From Pseudomonadota bacterium (lineage in GTDB: Bacteria; Pseudomonadota; Alphaproteobacteria; Rhizobiales; Xanthobacteraceae), in contig JAEWIX010000080.1 of NCBI GenBank assembly GCA_023386885.1, positions 1-53,726 on the forward strand: a DNA stretch of 53,726 nucleotides, written 5' to 3'. Numbering within the stretch: the stretch's first letter is position 1; each line of letters begins with the position of its first letter. Below the pieces are notes generated by a model. It was not told the origin of the DNA. It made no database searches and worked only from the letters and a program-made list of their open reading frames with translations. The translations under genes and the position numbers were made by a program. Below are positions 8,166 through 16,226 of the stretch, one piece after another.

Positions 8166-8663
8166 ATGCATGACAAAAGTAATCCACCCATCTCCTTCGG
8201 CCTGACGCCGCCGGAGGTGTTGGCGTCGATGAGCGGGCTCGACTTCCTGCAAAAGATGTTCGCCGGCGAACTGCCGCACGCCACCATGATGCAGCAGGTG
8301 GGCCTTGTCGGCGGCAGTGCCGAGCAAGGCCATGTGATTTTCCGCGCGGTGCCCGGCCCCGAGCACTACAACCCGATCGGCACCGTGCATGGCGGCTTCG
8401 CCGCGACGCTGCTGGATTCCGCGATGGGCTGCGCGGTGCAGTCGATGCTGCCGGCCGGCACCGTCTATACTTCTCTCGAATTCAAGATCTCGCTGATCCG
8501 CGCCATCACCAGCGACACCGGTGAGGTGCGCGCCGAGGGCCGCGCGCTCAACGTCGGCCGCCGGGTCGGCACGGCCGAAGGCCAGTTGCTCGACGGCAAG
8601 GGCCGGTTGCTGGCGCACGGCACCACGACTTGTTTGGTGTTTGAAGCCCCCAAGGCCGCCTGA
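8166..8663 (+). CDS. PaaI-type hotdog-fold thioesterase
   Basis: A 165-residue protein with the central helix motif HGGFAATLLDSAMG (about residues 76-89) of PaaI/4HBT thioesterases. The substrate-contacting strands YTSLEFKISLIRAIT and EVRAEGRALNVGRRVGTAEGQLLDGKGRLLAHGTTTCLVF follow. Such enzymes hydrolyse acyl- or aryl-CoA esters. The acyl group cannot be predicted. It starts 15 bp after a REP palindrome and is followed by a cupin gene on the same strand. Confidence 0.88.
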   Translation: MHDKSNPPISFGLTPPEVLASMSGLDFLQKMFAGELPHATMMQQVGLVGGSAEQGHVIFRAVPGPEHYNPIGTVHGGFAATLLDSAMGCAVQSMLPAGTVYTSLEFKISLIRAITSDTGEVRAEGRALNVGRRVGTAEGQLLDGKGRLLAHGTTTCLVFEAPKAA

Positions 8664-8721
8664 CGGAACCGGTAGGCCGCCATCGCGGTTGAAGGGCCAG
8701 ACGCATCTCCGGAGATCGCGT

Positions 8722-9252
8722 ATGGCCGGCATGCATGGTCTGGTCGAACCGCAGACATTCGTTTTCGACGATGACGGCCTGGTGCCGAACAATCGCCTGC
8801 CGGTACTGCGTTATCGGCTGGCGGTCGACGTCACCGGCAGCGAGCCGGAACGCATCTTCGAGAATTTGTTTGCCGCCAACGGCTGGGGCGATCTGTGGCG
8901 CAACGGCATCTTCGACTATCTGCATTATCACGCCACCGTGCATGAGGCGCTGGGCATCGCGCGCGGCCACGCCAAGGTACGGCTCGGCGGCGACCGCGGC
9001 GCAACGCTCGAACTCGTCGCCGGCGATGTCGTGATCCTGCCCGCCGGCACCGGCCATCAATGCCTCTCCGCCAGCGACGATTTCAGCGTGGTCGGCGCTT
9101 ACCCGCCGGGCGAGAAAATGCAGATCACCAAGCCGACGCCGGACAACCATCGCAAGGCGCTGAAGACGATTCCGAACGTGCCGTGTCCCGTGACCGATCC
9201 GGTGCAGGGCGTGCAAGGCGCACTGATGCGGCTGTGGACGACGGCGAACTGA
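8722..9252 (+). CDS. Single-domain cupin protein
   Basis: A 176-residue cupin. The barrel motif can be read in YHATVHEALGIARGHAKVRLGG and GDVVILPAGTGHQCLSASDDFSVVGAYPPG, with candidate metal ligands in the HATVHE and GTGHQ segments. It begins MAGMHGLVEPQTFVFDDDGL; the ATG at 8722 has GGAGA at 8711-8715. An upstream in-frame extension overlaps the thioesterase gene in another frame and is rejected. It resembles the YjlB-like group of unknown function. Confidence 0.8.
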   Translation: MAGMHGLVEPQTFVFDDDGLVPNNRLPVLRYRLAVDVTGSEPERIFENLFAANGWGDLWRNGIFDYLHYHATVHEALGIARGHAKVRLGGDRGATLELVAGDVVILPAGTGHQCLSASDDFSVVGAYPPGEKMQITKPTPDNHRKALKTIPNVPCPVTDPVQGVQGALMRLWTTAN

Positions 9253-9265
9253 TCGGCTCGACCAG

Positions 9266-9817
9266 CTACTGTTCGTTGGCGCCTTCCTGACGGCTGGCTT
9301 CGAACAGAAACCAGGTGCGCCGCTCAGCCTGGTCGATGAAGTTCTCGAGAATGCTGGCGGTGGCGACGTCCTCGTACTTGTCGGCGATGTCGTGAGCCTT
9401 GCGCATCGATGCCACGACCTTCTTGTTGTCGTTCATCAGTTCGCGCAGCATCTCCCGCGGCGGAACGTAATTCTCGTCGTTGTCTTCGAGCGTTTGCAGC
9501 TTGGCGATCTGGCCAATCGAACGCAGTGTGGTGCCGCCGATCTTGCGCACCCGCTCGGCGATATCGTCGGTGGAGGCGAAAATCTGCGCGGACTGCTCGT
9601 CCAGCAGCAAGTGATAATCGCGGAAGTGACGTCCCGAGACGTGCCAATGGAAATTCTTGGTTTTCAGGTAAAGCGCGAAGGTATCGGCCAGGATGGTGTT
9701 CATGGCCGCCGAAATCTTGTTGACGCCCTCCTGCGAGAGGTCGGTCGGCGTATCGAGGTCTAAGGCGACTTTACCGGATGCGGTCTTGGCTTTTGTCACG
9801 ACGAGGGTCCTTCTCAT
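9266..9817 (-). CDS. Dps-family ferritin-like DNA-protection protein
   Basis: A 183-residue protein. The Dps ferroxidase residues appear in NFHWHVSGRHFRDYHLLLDEQ and in ASTDDIAERVRKIGG. The N-terminal extension MRRTLVVTKAKTASGK is basic, as in Dps proteins that bind DNA. Dps dodecamers oxidise and store iron and shield DNA in stress and stationary phase. The start at 9817 is chosen over a GTG at 9826; neither has a strong ribosome-binding site. It converges with the cupin gene. Confidence 0.9.
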   Translation of the reverse strand: MRRTLVVTKAKTASGKVALDLDTPTDLSQEGVNKISAAMNTILADTFALYLKTKNFHWHVSGRHFRDYHLLLDEQSAQIFASTDDIAERVRKIGGTTLRSIGQIAKLQTLEDNDENYVPPREMLRELMNDNKKVVASMRKAHDIADKYEDVATASILENFIDQAERRTWFLFEASRQEGANEQ

Positions 9818-10040
9818 GCTGGGCACGACGAAAAACGCCGTCGAAGCGTTTTCGGGGCGCTACATTCGACCGCCACTCTGATAGAATCGGAATGTCGACG
9901 GCGGCATTTTCGCCTGAGCGATAATCTTAACCGTCCAAGCGAAAGTCTCGTTGGCTTAAACAAACTCTTGGACCCCGTTCCAACGCCGTCGTAAGAACTT
10001 GGTTCCTCTCACGGAACGCTATCAAAGCTGGCCCGCACCC

Positions 10041-10736
10041 ATGGACGACTGGATCGACTACTACGATTCAACCCACACGATTTATGTCAGCAAGCGGCAT
10101 CGCGATGTGCATTTCGAGAGGGTTGCCGCCGATATCATCGGCTACATGCCGAACCCGGACGCCGTGGTGCTGGACTATGCCTGCGGCGAGGCGCTGTCGG
10201 CCCCCAAGGTCGCCGAGGCTTGCGCCAAGCTGATCCTGGCGGAGCCCGCTCCCGGCGTGCGCGGACGGTTGATCGCCCGCTTCGCGCCGAACACCCGGAT
10301 CAGGGTTCGCTCGCTCGACGAGTTGCGCGGCATGGAGGAAGCCTCCGTCGATCTCGCGGTGATGAACTCGGCGGCGCAATACATGACCCCCGCCCAGCTC
10401 GACTGGGCCTTCGACACCCTGCATTGGGTGCTCAAGCCTACCGGCCGCCTCGTGGTCGGCGATATCCTGCACCCCAAGGTCGGGATGGCCCGCGACGTCG
10501 CCGCGCTGCTGCAATTCGGAGCGAAGCACGGCTTCCTCAAGGACGCCATGATCGGGCTGGTGCGCACCGCGCTTTCGGACTACCGCCAGTTGCGAACCAA
10601 GATCGGCCTGCAACGCTATACGGAAGACGACATGATCAACAGGCTGACGGCGGCCGGATTTGCCGCCGAACGCGCCCCGAAGAACATCGGCCACAACACC
10701 GCGCGAATGACTTTCGTGGCGCGGCGGCTGGACTAG
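10041..10736 (+). CDS. Class I SAM-dependent methyltransferase
   Basis: A 231-residue protein. The SAM-binding motif I is VLDYACGEALSAPKVAEACAKLILAEPAPG, an acidic motif II follows in RVRSLDELRGMEEASVDLAVMNSAAQYM, and the post-motif strand is LKPTGRLVVGDIL. It starts MDDWIDYYDSTHTIYVSKRHRDVHF at 10041; a TTG at 9999 would add 14 residues. The substrate is unknown. Confidence 0.8.
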   Translation: MDDWIDYYDSTHTIYVSKRHRDVHFERVAADIIGYMPNPDAVVLDYACGEALSAPKVAEACAKLILAEPAPGVRGRLIARFAPNTRIRVRSLDELRGMEEASVDLAVMNSAAQYMTPAQLDWAFDTLHWVLKPTGRLVVGDILHPKVGMARDVAALLQFGAKHGFLKDAMIGLVRTALSDYRQLRTKIGLQRYTEDDMINRLTAAGFAAERAPKNIGHNTARMTFVARRLD

Positions 10737-10842
10737 AGACACCCATCCGGTTGTCCACAGCCCGATCAGCTATTCCCGCGAGCATTAGGGTTAACCCGAA
10801 GTTGACGTCGCGCACGCCGCTGTGATCGGTCAGGATAGCTGT

Positions 10843-10918
10843 GGCCCGGTGGCGGAAGTGTTCACGCAGGGGTGATGCATCGCTCCTCATCCTGGTTCGA
10901 GTCCAGGCTGGGCCTCCA
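10843..10918 (+). tRNA. tRNA-Cys-like gene with non-canonical D and anticodon loops
   Basis: A 76-nt cloverleaf with encoded CCA. The acceptor stem GGCCCGG pairs with CTGGGCC (one G-U), the discriminator is U73 as in tRNA-Cys, and the T arm CCTGG-TTCGAGT-CCAGG is canonical. The D stem is GCG/CGC with loop GAAGTGTTCA, which lacks the usual GG pair. The anticodon stem GGGGT/GCTCC (two G-U pairs) encloses an 8-nt loop GATGCATC, in which U33-GCA can be read as a Cys anticodon. It may be a minor tRNA-Cys or a tRNA-like regulatory RNA; a decayed copy is also possible. Confidence 0.65.
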
Positions 10919-11109
10919 ATCGCCGGTTGACGGCGCCGTTAAAGTCCTTCCCCACCAAGGCAATCTGGTCTAAACACACCTCGCGCGGGAGCCGTCCCGC
11001 GCACGATCAGCACCCATGGAATGCGGTTTTGCGTCCTGTCGCGCTCTGGATTGCTGAGTGATCGCATGAGCTTGCCCGGATCGGGCATCTTGCGATCGCA
11101 AGACCCCAG

Positions 11110-11134
11110 GGACGCGCGCTGCGCGTCCTTTTTT
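11110..11134 (+). terminator. Rho-independent terminator upstream of carB
   Basis: Stem GGACGCGC/GCGCGTCC with loop GCT, followed by six T. It lies about 190 bp after the tRNA-like gene and 130 bp before carB, so it could end the tRNA-like transcript or attenuate transcription into carB. Confidence 0.8.
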
Positions 11135-11138
11135 ATGC

Positions 11139-11244
11139 CTAGAGCGTTTTCGAGCGAAGTGGATACCGGTTCGCGTAAAGAAAACGCGTCAAAACAAGAA
11201 TCCAGAGCCCCGTTCCGATTCTCCAGGAACGGGAATGGCTCTGG
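11139..11244. repeat. Dispersed intergenic repeat of Rhizobiales type
   Basis: It begins TAGAGCGTTTTCGAGCGAAG and contains GTGGATACCGGTTCGCGT and AAAACGCGTCAAAAC, a sequence I know as a frequent intergenic repeat in Bradyrhizobium relatives. The 3' part is a hairpin with arms CCAGAGCC..CCGTTCC and GGAACGG..GGCTCTGG (11202-11244). It ends 20 bp before the carB ATG and so makes up most of the carB leader. Confidence 0.75.
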
Positions 11245-11264
11245 TTTCCAGCCCGTGAGCCGCA

Positions 11265-14200
11265 ATGCCTAAACGCACAGATATCTCGACCATCCTCATC
11301 ATCGGCGCCGGCCCGATCGTCATCGGTCAGGCCTGCGAGTTCGACTACTCCGGCACTCAGGCGGTGAAGGCGTTGAGGGAGGAAGGCTACCGGGTGGTGC
11401 TGGTCAATTCCAATCCGGCCACCATCATGACCGACCCGGAACTGGCGGACGCGACCTACATCGAGCCGATCACCCCGGAGATCGTCGGCAAGATCATCGA
11501 GAAGGAACGCCACGTCATCCCCGGCGGCTTCGCGCTGCTGCCGACCATGGGCGGCCAGACCGCGCTGAACTGCGCGCTGTCGCTGCGCCGGCAGGGCACG
11601 CTGGACGATTTCGACGTCGAGATGATCGGCGCCACCGCCGACGCCATCGACAAGGCGGAAGACCGCCAGCTGTTCCGCGAGGCGATGACCAAGATCGGGC
11701 TCGAGACGCCGAAGTCGCGGCTCGCCAACGCCTCGGCGCTGAAGAAGCAGTATCGCGACAAGTATCTCGAGGAAAAAGCCAAGCTCTCCGGCGAAGCGCT
11801 GGCGGAGCACGAGCGGCAATGGGTGCTCGGCGAGAACGAACGCCGCAAGCGCTATCAGGAAGCGGCACTCGGCGAAGCCTTGATGGCACTGTCCGAGATC
11901 GGCCTGCCCGCGATCATCCGTCCGTCGTTCACCATGGGCGGCACCGGCGGCGGCATCGCCTACAACAAGGAAGAATATCTCGACATCATCGAGCGCGGCC
12001 TCGACGCCTCGCCGACCAACGAAGTGCTGATCGAAGAGTCGGTGCTCGGCTGGAAAGAATTCGAGATGGAAGTGGTCCGCGACAAGAAGGACAACTGCAT
12101 CATCGTCTGCTCGATCGAGAACCTCGATCCGATGGGTGTGCACACCGGCGATTCCATCACCGTCGCGCCGGCGCTGACCTTGACCGACAAGGAATACCAG
12201 ATCATGCGCGACGCATCGCTGGCGGTGCTGCGCGAGATCGGCGTCGAGACCGGCGGCTCCAACGTGCAGTTCGGCGTCAATCCCGCCGACGGCCGCATGG
12301 TGGTGATCGAGATGAATCCGCGCGTGTCGCGCTCCTCGGCGCTGGCGTCGAAAGCCACCGGCTTCCCGATCGCCAAGGTCGCGGCCAAGCTCGCGGTAGG
12401 CTACACGCTCGACGAGATCGCCAACGACATCACCGGCGGCGCCACGCCGGCCTCGTTCGAGCCGACCATCGATTACGTCGTCACCAAGGTGCCGCGTTTC
12501 GCCTTCGAGAAATTCCCCGGTGCTTCCACCACGCTGACCACCTCGATGAAGTCGGTCGGCGAAGTGATGGCGATCGGCCGTACTTTCCAGGAATCGCTGC
12601 AAAAGGCGCTGCGCGGCCTGGAGACCGGCCTCACCGGTCTCGACGAGATCGAGATCGACGGCCTCGGCAAGGGCGACGACAAGAATGCCATTCGCGCCGC
12701 GCTCGGCACGCCGACGCCCAATCGTATCCTGCAGGTTGCGCAGGCGATGCGGCTCGGCTGGACCAACGAGGACATCTTCGCGTCCTGCAAGATCGATCCG
12801 TGGTTCCTCGCCGAACTGCGCGGCATCGTCGAGATGGAAGACAAGATCAAGACCAACGGCCTGCCGCCGCATGCTTTCGGCATGCGCACGCTGAAAGCGA
12901 TGGGTTTCTCCGACGCCCGCCTCTCGGTGCTCGCCAACACCACCGAAGCCGAAATCCGCGCGCTGCGGCAATCGCTCGACGTGCGCCCGGTCTACAAGCG
13001 CATCGATACTTGCGCGGCGGAGTTCGCCTCGCCCACCGCCTATATGTATTCGACTTACGAGTCGCCGTTCGCGGGCAGTCCCGCCGACGAAAGCGCGCCG
13101 TCCGACCGCAAGAAGGTGGTGATCCTTGGCGGCGGTCCGAACCGCATCGGTCAGGGCATCGAATTCGACTATTGCTGTTGCCACGCCTGCTTCGCGCTGT
13201 CGGATGCCGGCTATGAAACCATCATGGTCAACTGCAATCCGGAGACGGTTTCGACCGACTACGACACCGCCGACCGGCTCTACTTCGAGCCGCTGACGCA
13301 GGAAGACGTACTCGAGATCATCGACCGGGAGCGCACAAACGGCACGCTGCACGGCGTCATCGTGCAGTTCGGCGGCCAGACCCCGCTGAAACTCGCGCGC
13401 GCGCTCGAAGCCGCCGACGTGCCGATCCTCGGCACTTCGCCCGACGCCATCGACCTCGCGGAGGACCGCGACCGTTTCAAGCGCGTACTCGACCGGCTGC
13501 GGCTGACACAGCCGAAGAACGGCATCGCCTATTCGGTGGAGCAGGCGCGGCTTGTCGCGGCCGACCTCGATTATCCGCTGGTGGTGCGCCCGTCCTATGT
13601 GCTCGGTGGCCGCGCGATGCAGATCATCCGCGAGGACACGCAGCTCGGCGACTATCTTTTGGAAACGCTCCCGGAGCTGGTGCCCGCCGATGTCAAGGCG
13701 CGCTATCCAAACGACAAGACCGGGCAGATCAATACCGTGCTCGGCAAAAACCCGCTGCTGTTCGACCGCTATCTGTCGGATGCCATCGAGATCGACGTCG
13801 ATTGCCTGTGCGACGGCAAGGACACCTTCGTCGTCGGCATCATGGAGCACATCGAGGAAGCCGGCATTCATTCCGGCGATAGCGCGTGTTCGCTGCCGCC
13901 GCGTTCGCTCGACGCCGCGACCATCGCCGAACTCGAACGCCAGACCCGTGAGCTTGCGCTCGGCCTCGATGTCGTCGGCCTGATGAACGTGCAGTACGCC
14001 ATCAAGGACGGCACCATCTACGTGCTGGAAGTGAATCCGCGCGCCTCGCGCACGGTGCCGTTCGTCGCCAAGGTGATCGGCACGCCGGTGGCGAAGATCG
14101 CCGCACGCATCATGGCCGGCGAAAAGCTCGCGGACTTCAAACTGAAGCCGCAGCAACTCAAGCACGTCGGCGTCAAGGAATCCGTCTTCCCGTTCGCCCG

Positions 14201-14729
14201 CTTCCCCGGCGTCGATACCGTGCTCGGCCCGGAGATGCGCTCAACCGGCGAAGTGATGGGTCTCGATCGCAGCTTCGCGGTCGCCTTCGCCAAGAGCCAG
14301 CTCGGCGGCGGCACCCGCGTGCCGCGCAAGGGCACCGTGTTCGTATCCGTGCGCGAGGACGACAAGACGCGGATCCTCGAAGCTGTCCGGCTGTTGTCGT
14401 CGCTCGACTTCCGCGTGATCGCGACCTCCGGCACCCAGCGCTTCCTGTCCGATAACGGCGTGCCGACCGAGAAGATCAACAAGGTGCTTGAGGGCCGGCC
14501 GCACATCGTCGACGCAATCACCAATGGCGAGGTGCAACTGGTGTTCAACACCACCGAAGGGCCGCAGGCACTGGCCGACAGCCGCTCGCTGCGGCGCGCT
14601 GCCCTCTTGCATAAAGTGCCGTACTACACCACTCTCTCTGGTGCCGTGGCAGCCGCGCAGGGCATTCGGGCCTATCTGGGCGGGGACCTTGAGGTCCGCA
14701 CGTTGCAGAGTTACTTTCCCGGAAACTGA
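11265..14729 (+). CDS. Carbamoyl-phosphate synthase large subunit
   Basis: A 1154-residue protein made of two homologous ATP-grasp halves and a C-terminal MGS-like allosteric domain. The first half starts TDISTILIIGAGPIVIGQACEFDYSG and the second repeats VVILGGGPNRIGQGIEFDYCC. ATP-binding and metal residues are in VVIEMNPRVSRSSALASKATG and YVLEVNPRASRTVPFVAKVIG. The regulatory domain covers VFVSVREDDKTRILEAVRLL to the end. It is somewhat longer than the E. coli protein (about 1073), with an extra segment near residues 150-205. It uses ammonia from CarA to make carbamoyl phosphate. Confidence 0.97.
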   Translation: MPKRTDISTILIIGAGPIVIGQACEFDYSGTQAVKALREEGYRVVLVNSNPATIMTDPELADATYIEPITPEIVGKIIEKERHVIPGGFALLPTMGGQTALNCALSLRRQGTLDDFDVEMIGATADAIDKAEDRQLFREAMTKIGLETPKSRLANASALKKQYRDKYLEEKAKLSGEALAEHERQWVLGENERRKRYQEAALGEALMALSEIGLPAIIRPSFTMGGTGGGIAYNKEEYLDIIERGLDASPTNEVLIEESVLGWKEFEMEVVRDKKDNCIIVCSIENLDPMGVHTGDSITVAPALTLTDKEYQIMRDASLAVLREIGVETGGSNVQFGVNPADGRMVVIEMNPRVSRSSALASKATGFPIAKVAAKLAVGYTLDEIANDITGGATPASFEPTIDYVVTKVPRFAFEKFPGASTTLTTSMKSVGEVMAIGRTFQESLQKALRGLETGLTGLDEIEIDGLGKGDDKNAIRAALGTPTPNRILQVAQAMRLGWTNEDIFASCKIDPWFLAELRGIVEMEDKIKTNGLPPHAFGMRTLKAMGFSDARLSVLANTTEAEIRALRQSLDVRPVYKRIDTCAAEFASPTAYMYSTYESPFAGSPADESAPSDRKKVVILGGGPNRIGQGIEFDYCCCHACFALSDAGYETIMVNCNPETVSTDYDTADRLYFEPLTQEDVLEIIDRERTNGTLHGVIVQFGGQTPLKLARALEAADVPILGTSPDAIDLAEDRDRFKRVLDRLRLTQPKNGIAYSVEQARLVAADLDYPLVVRPSYVLGGRAMQIIREDTQLGDYLLETLPELVPADVKARYPNDKTGQINTVLGKNPLLFDRYLSDAIEIDVDCLCDGKDTFVVGIMEHIEEAGIHSGDSACSLPPRSLDAATIAELERQTRELALGLDVVGLMNVQYAIKDGTIYVLEVNPRASRTVPFVAKVIGTPVAKIAARIMAGEKLADFKLKPQQLKHVGVKESVFPFARFPGVDTVLGPEMRSTGEVMGLDRSFAVAFAKSQLGGGTRVPRKGTVFVSVREDDKTRILEAVRLLSSLDFRVIATSGTQRFLSDNGVPTEKINKVLEGRPHIVDAITNGEVQLVFNTTEGPQALADSRSLRRAALLHKVPYYTTLSGAVAAAQGIRAYLGGDLEVRTLQSYFPGN

Positions 14730-14768
14730 TCTGCGGCCGCGAACGGCGGCCGTGGACGGCAAATGATC

Positions 14769-14806
14769 AACGGAACTGCCGGAGGCAATCCGGCTCGTTC
14801 CGTTTT
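14769..14806 (+). terminator. carB terminator
   Basis: A two-part stem, AACGGAAC/GTTCCGTT outside and GCCGGA/TCCGGC inside, ending in TTTT, 39 bp after the carB stop. It is strong in pairing but has a short T run. Confidence 0.75.
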
Positions 14807-14817
14807 AAGTGCGCCTG

Positions 14818-14846
14818 TTGACAGTAGCGACGTGGGTGACGCTACT
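14818..14846 (+). promoter_or_regulatory. Putative greA promoter
   Basis: A perfect -35 TTGACA (14818-14823) is followed after 17 bp by GCTACT (14841-14846). An inverted repeat AGTAGCG/CGCTACT (14823-14829, 14840-14846) spans the spacer and could be an operator. A second TTGACG follows at 14847. Confidence 0.4.
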
Positions 14847-14944
14847 TGACGAACGCGTTGGCGCGAACAGGCAGCAAAACGATTGGCACACTAATGTCCG
14901 GAACCGCCGCGGCGGTCGAAAAGGACATCGAAGGACGAGGGTAA

Positions 14945-15421
14945 ATGGTGGACAAGGTTCCGATGACCCCCGGCGGTCATGCCGCGCTTGAGGTCGAGTT
15001 GAAGCAGCGCCAATCGGTGGATCGGCCGCGCATCATCGAACTGATCGCGGAGGCGCGCTCGCATGGCGACCTGTCGGAAAACGCCGAGTATCATGCCGCC
15101 AAGGAAGAGCAGTCGCACAACGAGGGCCGCATTGCCGAACTCGAGGACAAGCTGGCGCGCGCCGAAGTGATCGACGTCACCAAACTGTCCGGCGATACCA
15201 TCAAATTCGGCGCCACCGTCACGCTGATCGACGAGGACACCGAGAAGAAGGCAGTGTGGCAGATCGTCGGTGAAACCGAAGCCGATGCCAAGAAGGGACG
15301 GATTTCAATTACGTCTCCGCTGGCGCGCGCGCTGATCGGCAAGACCAAGGGGTCCTCGGTGGAAGTAATGGCGCCGGGCGGCGCCAAGGCCTACGAGATC
15401 ACCAAGGTGGAGTGGCGCTGA
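14945..15421 (+). CDS. Transcription elongation factor GreA
   Basis: A 158-residue protein of standard GreA length. The N-terminal coiled coil carries the tip motif with acidic residues in EARSHGDLSENAEYHAAKEEQ, which reaches the RNA polymerase active site and stimulates cleavage of backtracked RNA. The C-terminal FKBP-like domain includes GRISITSPLARALIGKTKGSSVEVMAPGG. The start ATG follows AGGACGAGGG. It lies directly after carB, a linkage I recall from other Rhizobiales, but has its own promoter candidate and terminator. Confidence 0.96.
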   Translation: MVDKVPMTPGGHAALEVELKQRQSVDRPRIIELIAEARSHGDLSENAEYHAAKEEQSHNEGRIAELEDKLARAEVIDVTKLSGDTIKFGATVTLIDEDTEKKAVWQIVGETEADAKKGRISITSPLARALIGKTKGSSVEVMAPGGAKAYEITKVEWR

Positions 15422-15451
15422 GCACCCACCGCTGGAATTGCTGTAAAGAGA

Positions 15452-15476
15452 AAGCCGCGCACGCCGCGGCTTTTTT
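15452..15476 (+). terminator. greA terminator
   Basis: Stem AAGCCGCG/CGCGGCTT, loop CACGC, followed by a run of six T (15471-15476), 30 bp after the greA stop. Confidence 0.88.
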
Positions 15477-15800
15477 GTGCCTTGACGGAATATTCCCGCC
15501 CAATCAATGCTAGTGGCCCGATTCTAACATTTGCATCCCAATGCGGCAGGCACTTTTGCAAATGTTAGAATCAAAGGACCACTAGCAACTATAAGCTTCT
15601 AGTGGAGCGGAATATTCTGCAGGAGCGGTTGTTAGCTTTCGTCGGATATCGTCGCAACGAGGGGGACGCGACATCCATGCGCAACGGCCTTGTGATTTGA
15701 TCGCGGGTTAGGCCCGCATACAACGACGGCGAGTTTCCGACCGCATTCGATTTCCATTTCGACAATACGCAGATCAGCACCGCCAGACAGGGGGTAAAAC
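15477..15800. other. Intergenic region between greA terminator and doxX
   Basis: It holds the second 76-bp palindromic element and, at 15599, another CTAGTGG sequence that resembles one element end without a partner. The rest shows no convincing gene; an 82-codon minus-strand frame has no ribosome-binding site and atypical composition. Confidence 0.6.
15510..15585. repeat. 76-bp palindromic intergenic element, copy 2
   Basis: Same length and ends (CTAGTGG...CCACTAG) as the copy at 74-149, with arms GATTCTAACATTTGCA and TGCAAATGTTAGAATC. The three extra T are in the right arm, so it lies in the opposite orientation. One stem pair differs between the copies (C-G there, T-A here) and is compensated on both arms. 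Confidence 0.85.
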
Positions 15801-16196
15801 ATGGACCAAACGCTTTCCAGATTTCAGCCGGTGGCATTGAGCCTTTTCCGCTTCATGACCGGGCTGCTGCTATTCCAGTACGGCATCGCCAAGCTGTTCA
15901 AGTATCCGCCGCTGCCGATGTTCGAAAAGGTGCAACTGTTCTCGCTCTATGGCGCGGCCGGAACACTCGAACTGGTACTTGGCGGCCTGTTGCTGCTCGG
16001 CCTGTTCACCCGCTTTGCCGCCTTCATCCTCTCCGGCGAAATGGCCTTCGCGTATTTCATCGGCCATGCCCCGCGCGCCTTCTTGCCGCTTTTGAACAAC
16101 GGCACCGCGGCGATCCTGTTCTGCTTTGCCTGCCTTTATCTCGCGACGGCCGGCGGCGGCCCGATCAGCCTCGACGCGATGCTGCGGAAGAAGTAA
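15801..16196 (+). CDS. DoxX-family small membrane protein
   Basis: A 131-residue protein with four predicted membrane segments (about residues 12-30, 50-70, 73-90 and 103-120). The DoxX signature appears as SLFRFMTGLLLFQYGIAKLF, with GTLELVLGGLLLLGLFTRFAAFILSGEMAFAYF following. Members are linked to quinone or thiol redox systems or are of unknown function. GGGGG lies 8 bp before the start. It converges with the TauE/SafE gene. Confidence 0.85.
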   Translation: MDQTLSRFQPVALSLFRFMTGLLLFQYGIAKLFKYPPLPMFEKVQLFSLYGAAGTLELVLGGLLLLGLFTRFAAFILSGEMAFAYFIGHAPRAFLPLLNNGTAAILFCFACLYLATAGGGPISLDAMLRKK

Positions 16197-16226
16197 TCGC
16201 AAACAGGATCAAGGTAGTCTTCCAGA

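Larger units (their letters stand above)
10737..11264. other. 528-bp intergenic region upstream of carB
   Basis: No believable protein gene. In order it holds a tRNA-Cys-like gene (10843-10918), a weak hairpin CGCCG-GTTGA-CGGCG (10921-10935), two further hairpins including the perfect palindrome CTTGCGATCGCAAG near 11090-11103, a rho-independent terminator (11110-11134), and a repeat element ending close to the carB start. Confidence 0.7.

Noticed and set aside
11021..11272. 83-codon frame before carB as a leader peptide
   Set aside because: It runs through the terminator and the dispersed repeat and overlaps the carB start; no ribosome-binding site or regulatory codon run is seen.
11139..14165. 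Minus-strand open frame of about 1000 codons opposite carB
   Set aside because: It mirrors the carB codons, has low-complexity Arg/His/Asp-rich composition typical of antisense frames in GC-rich DNA, and no ribosome-binding site.
15589..15837. 82-codon minus-strand frame upstream of doxX
   Set aside because: It overlaps the doxX start on the other strand, has no ribosome-binding site and begins in repeat DNA.
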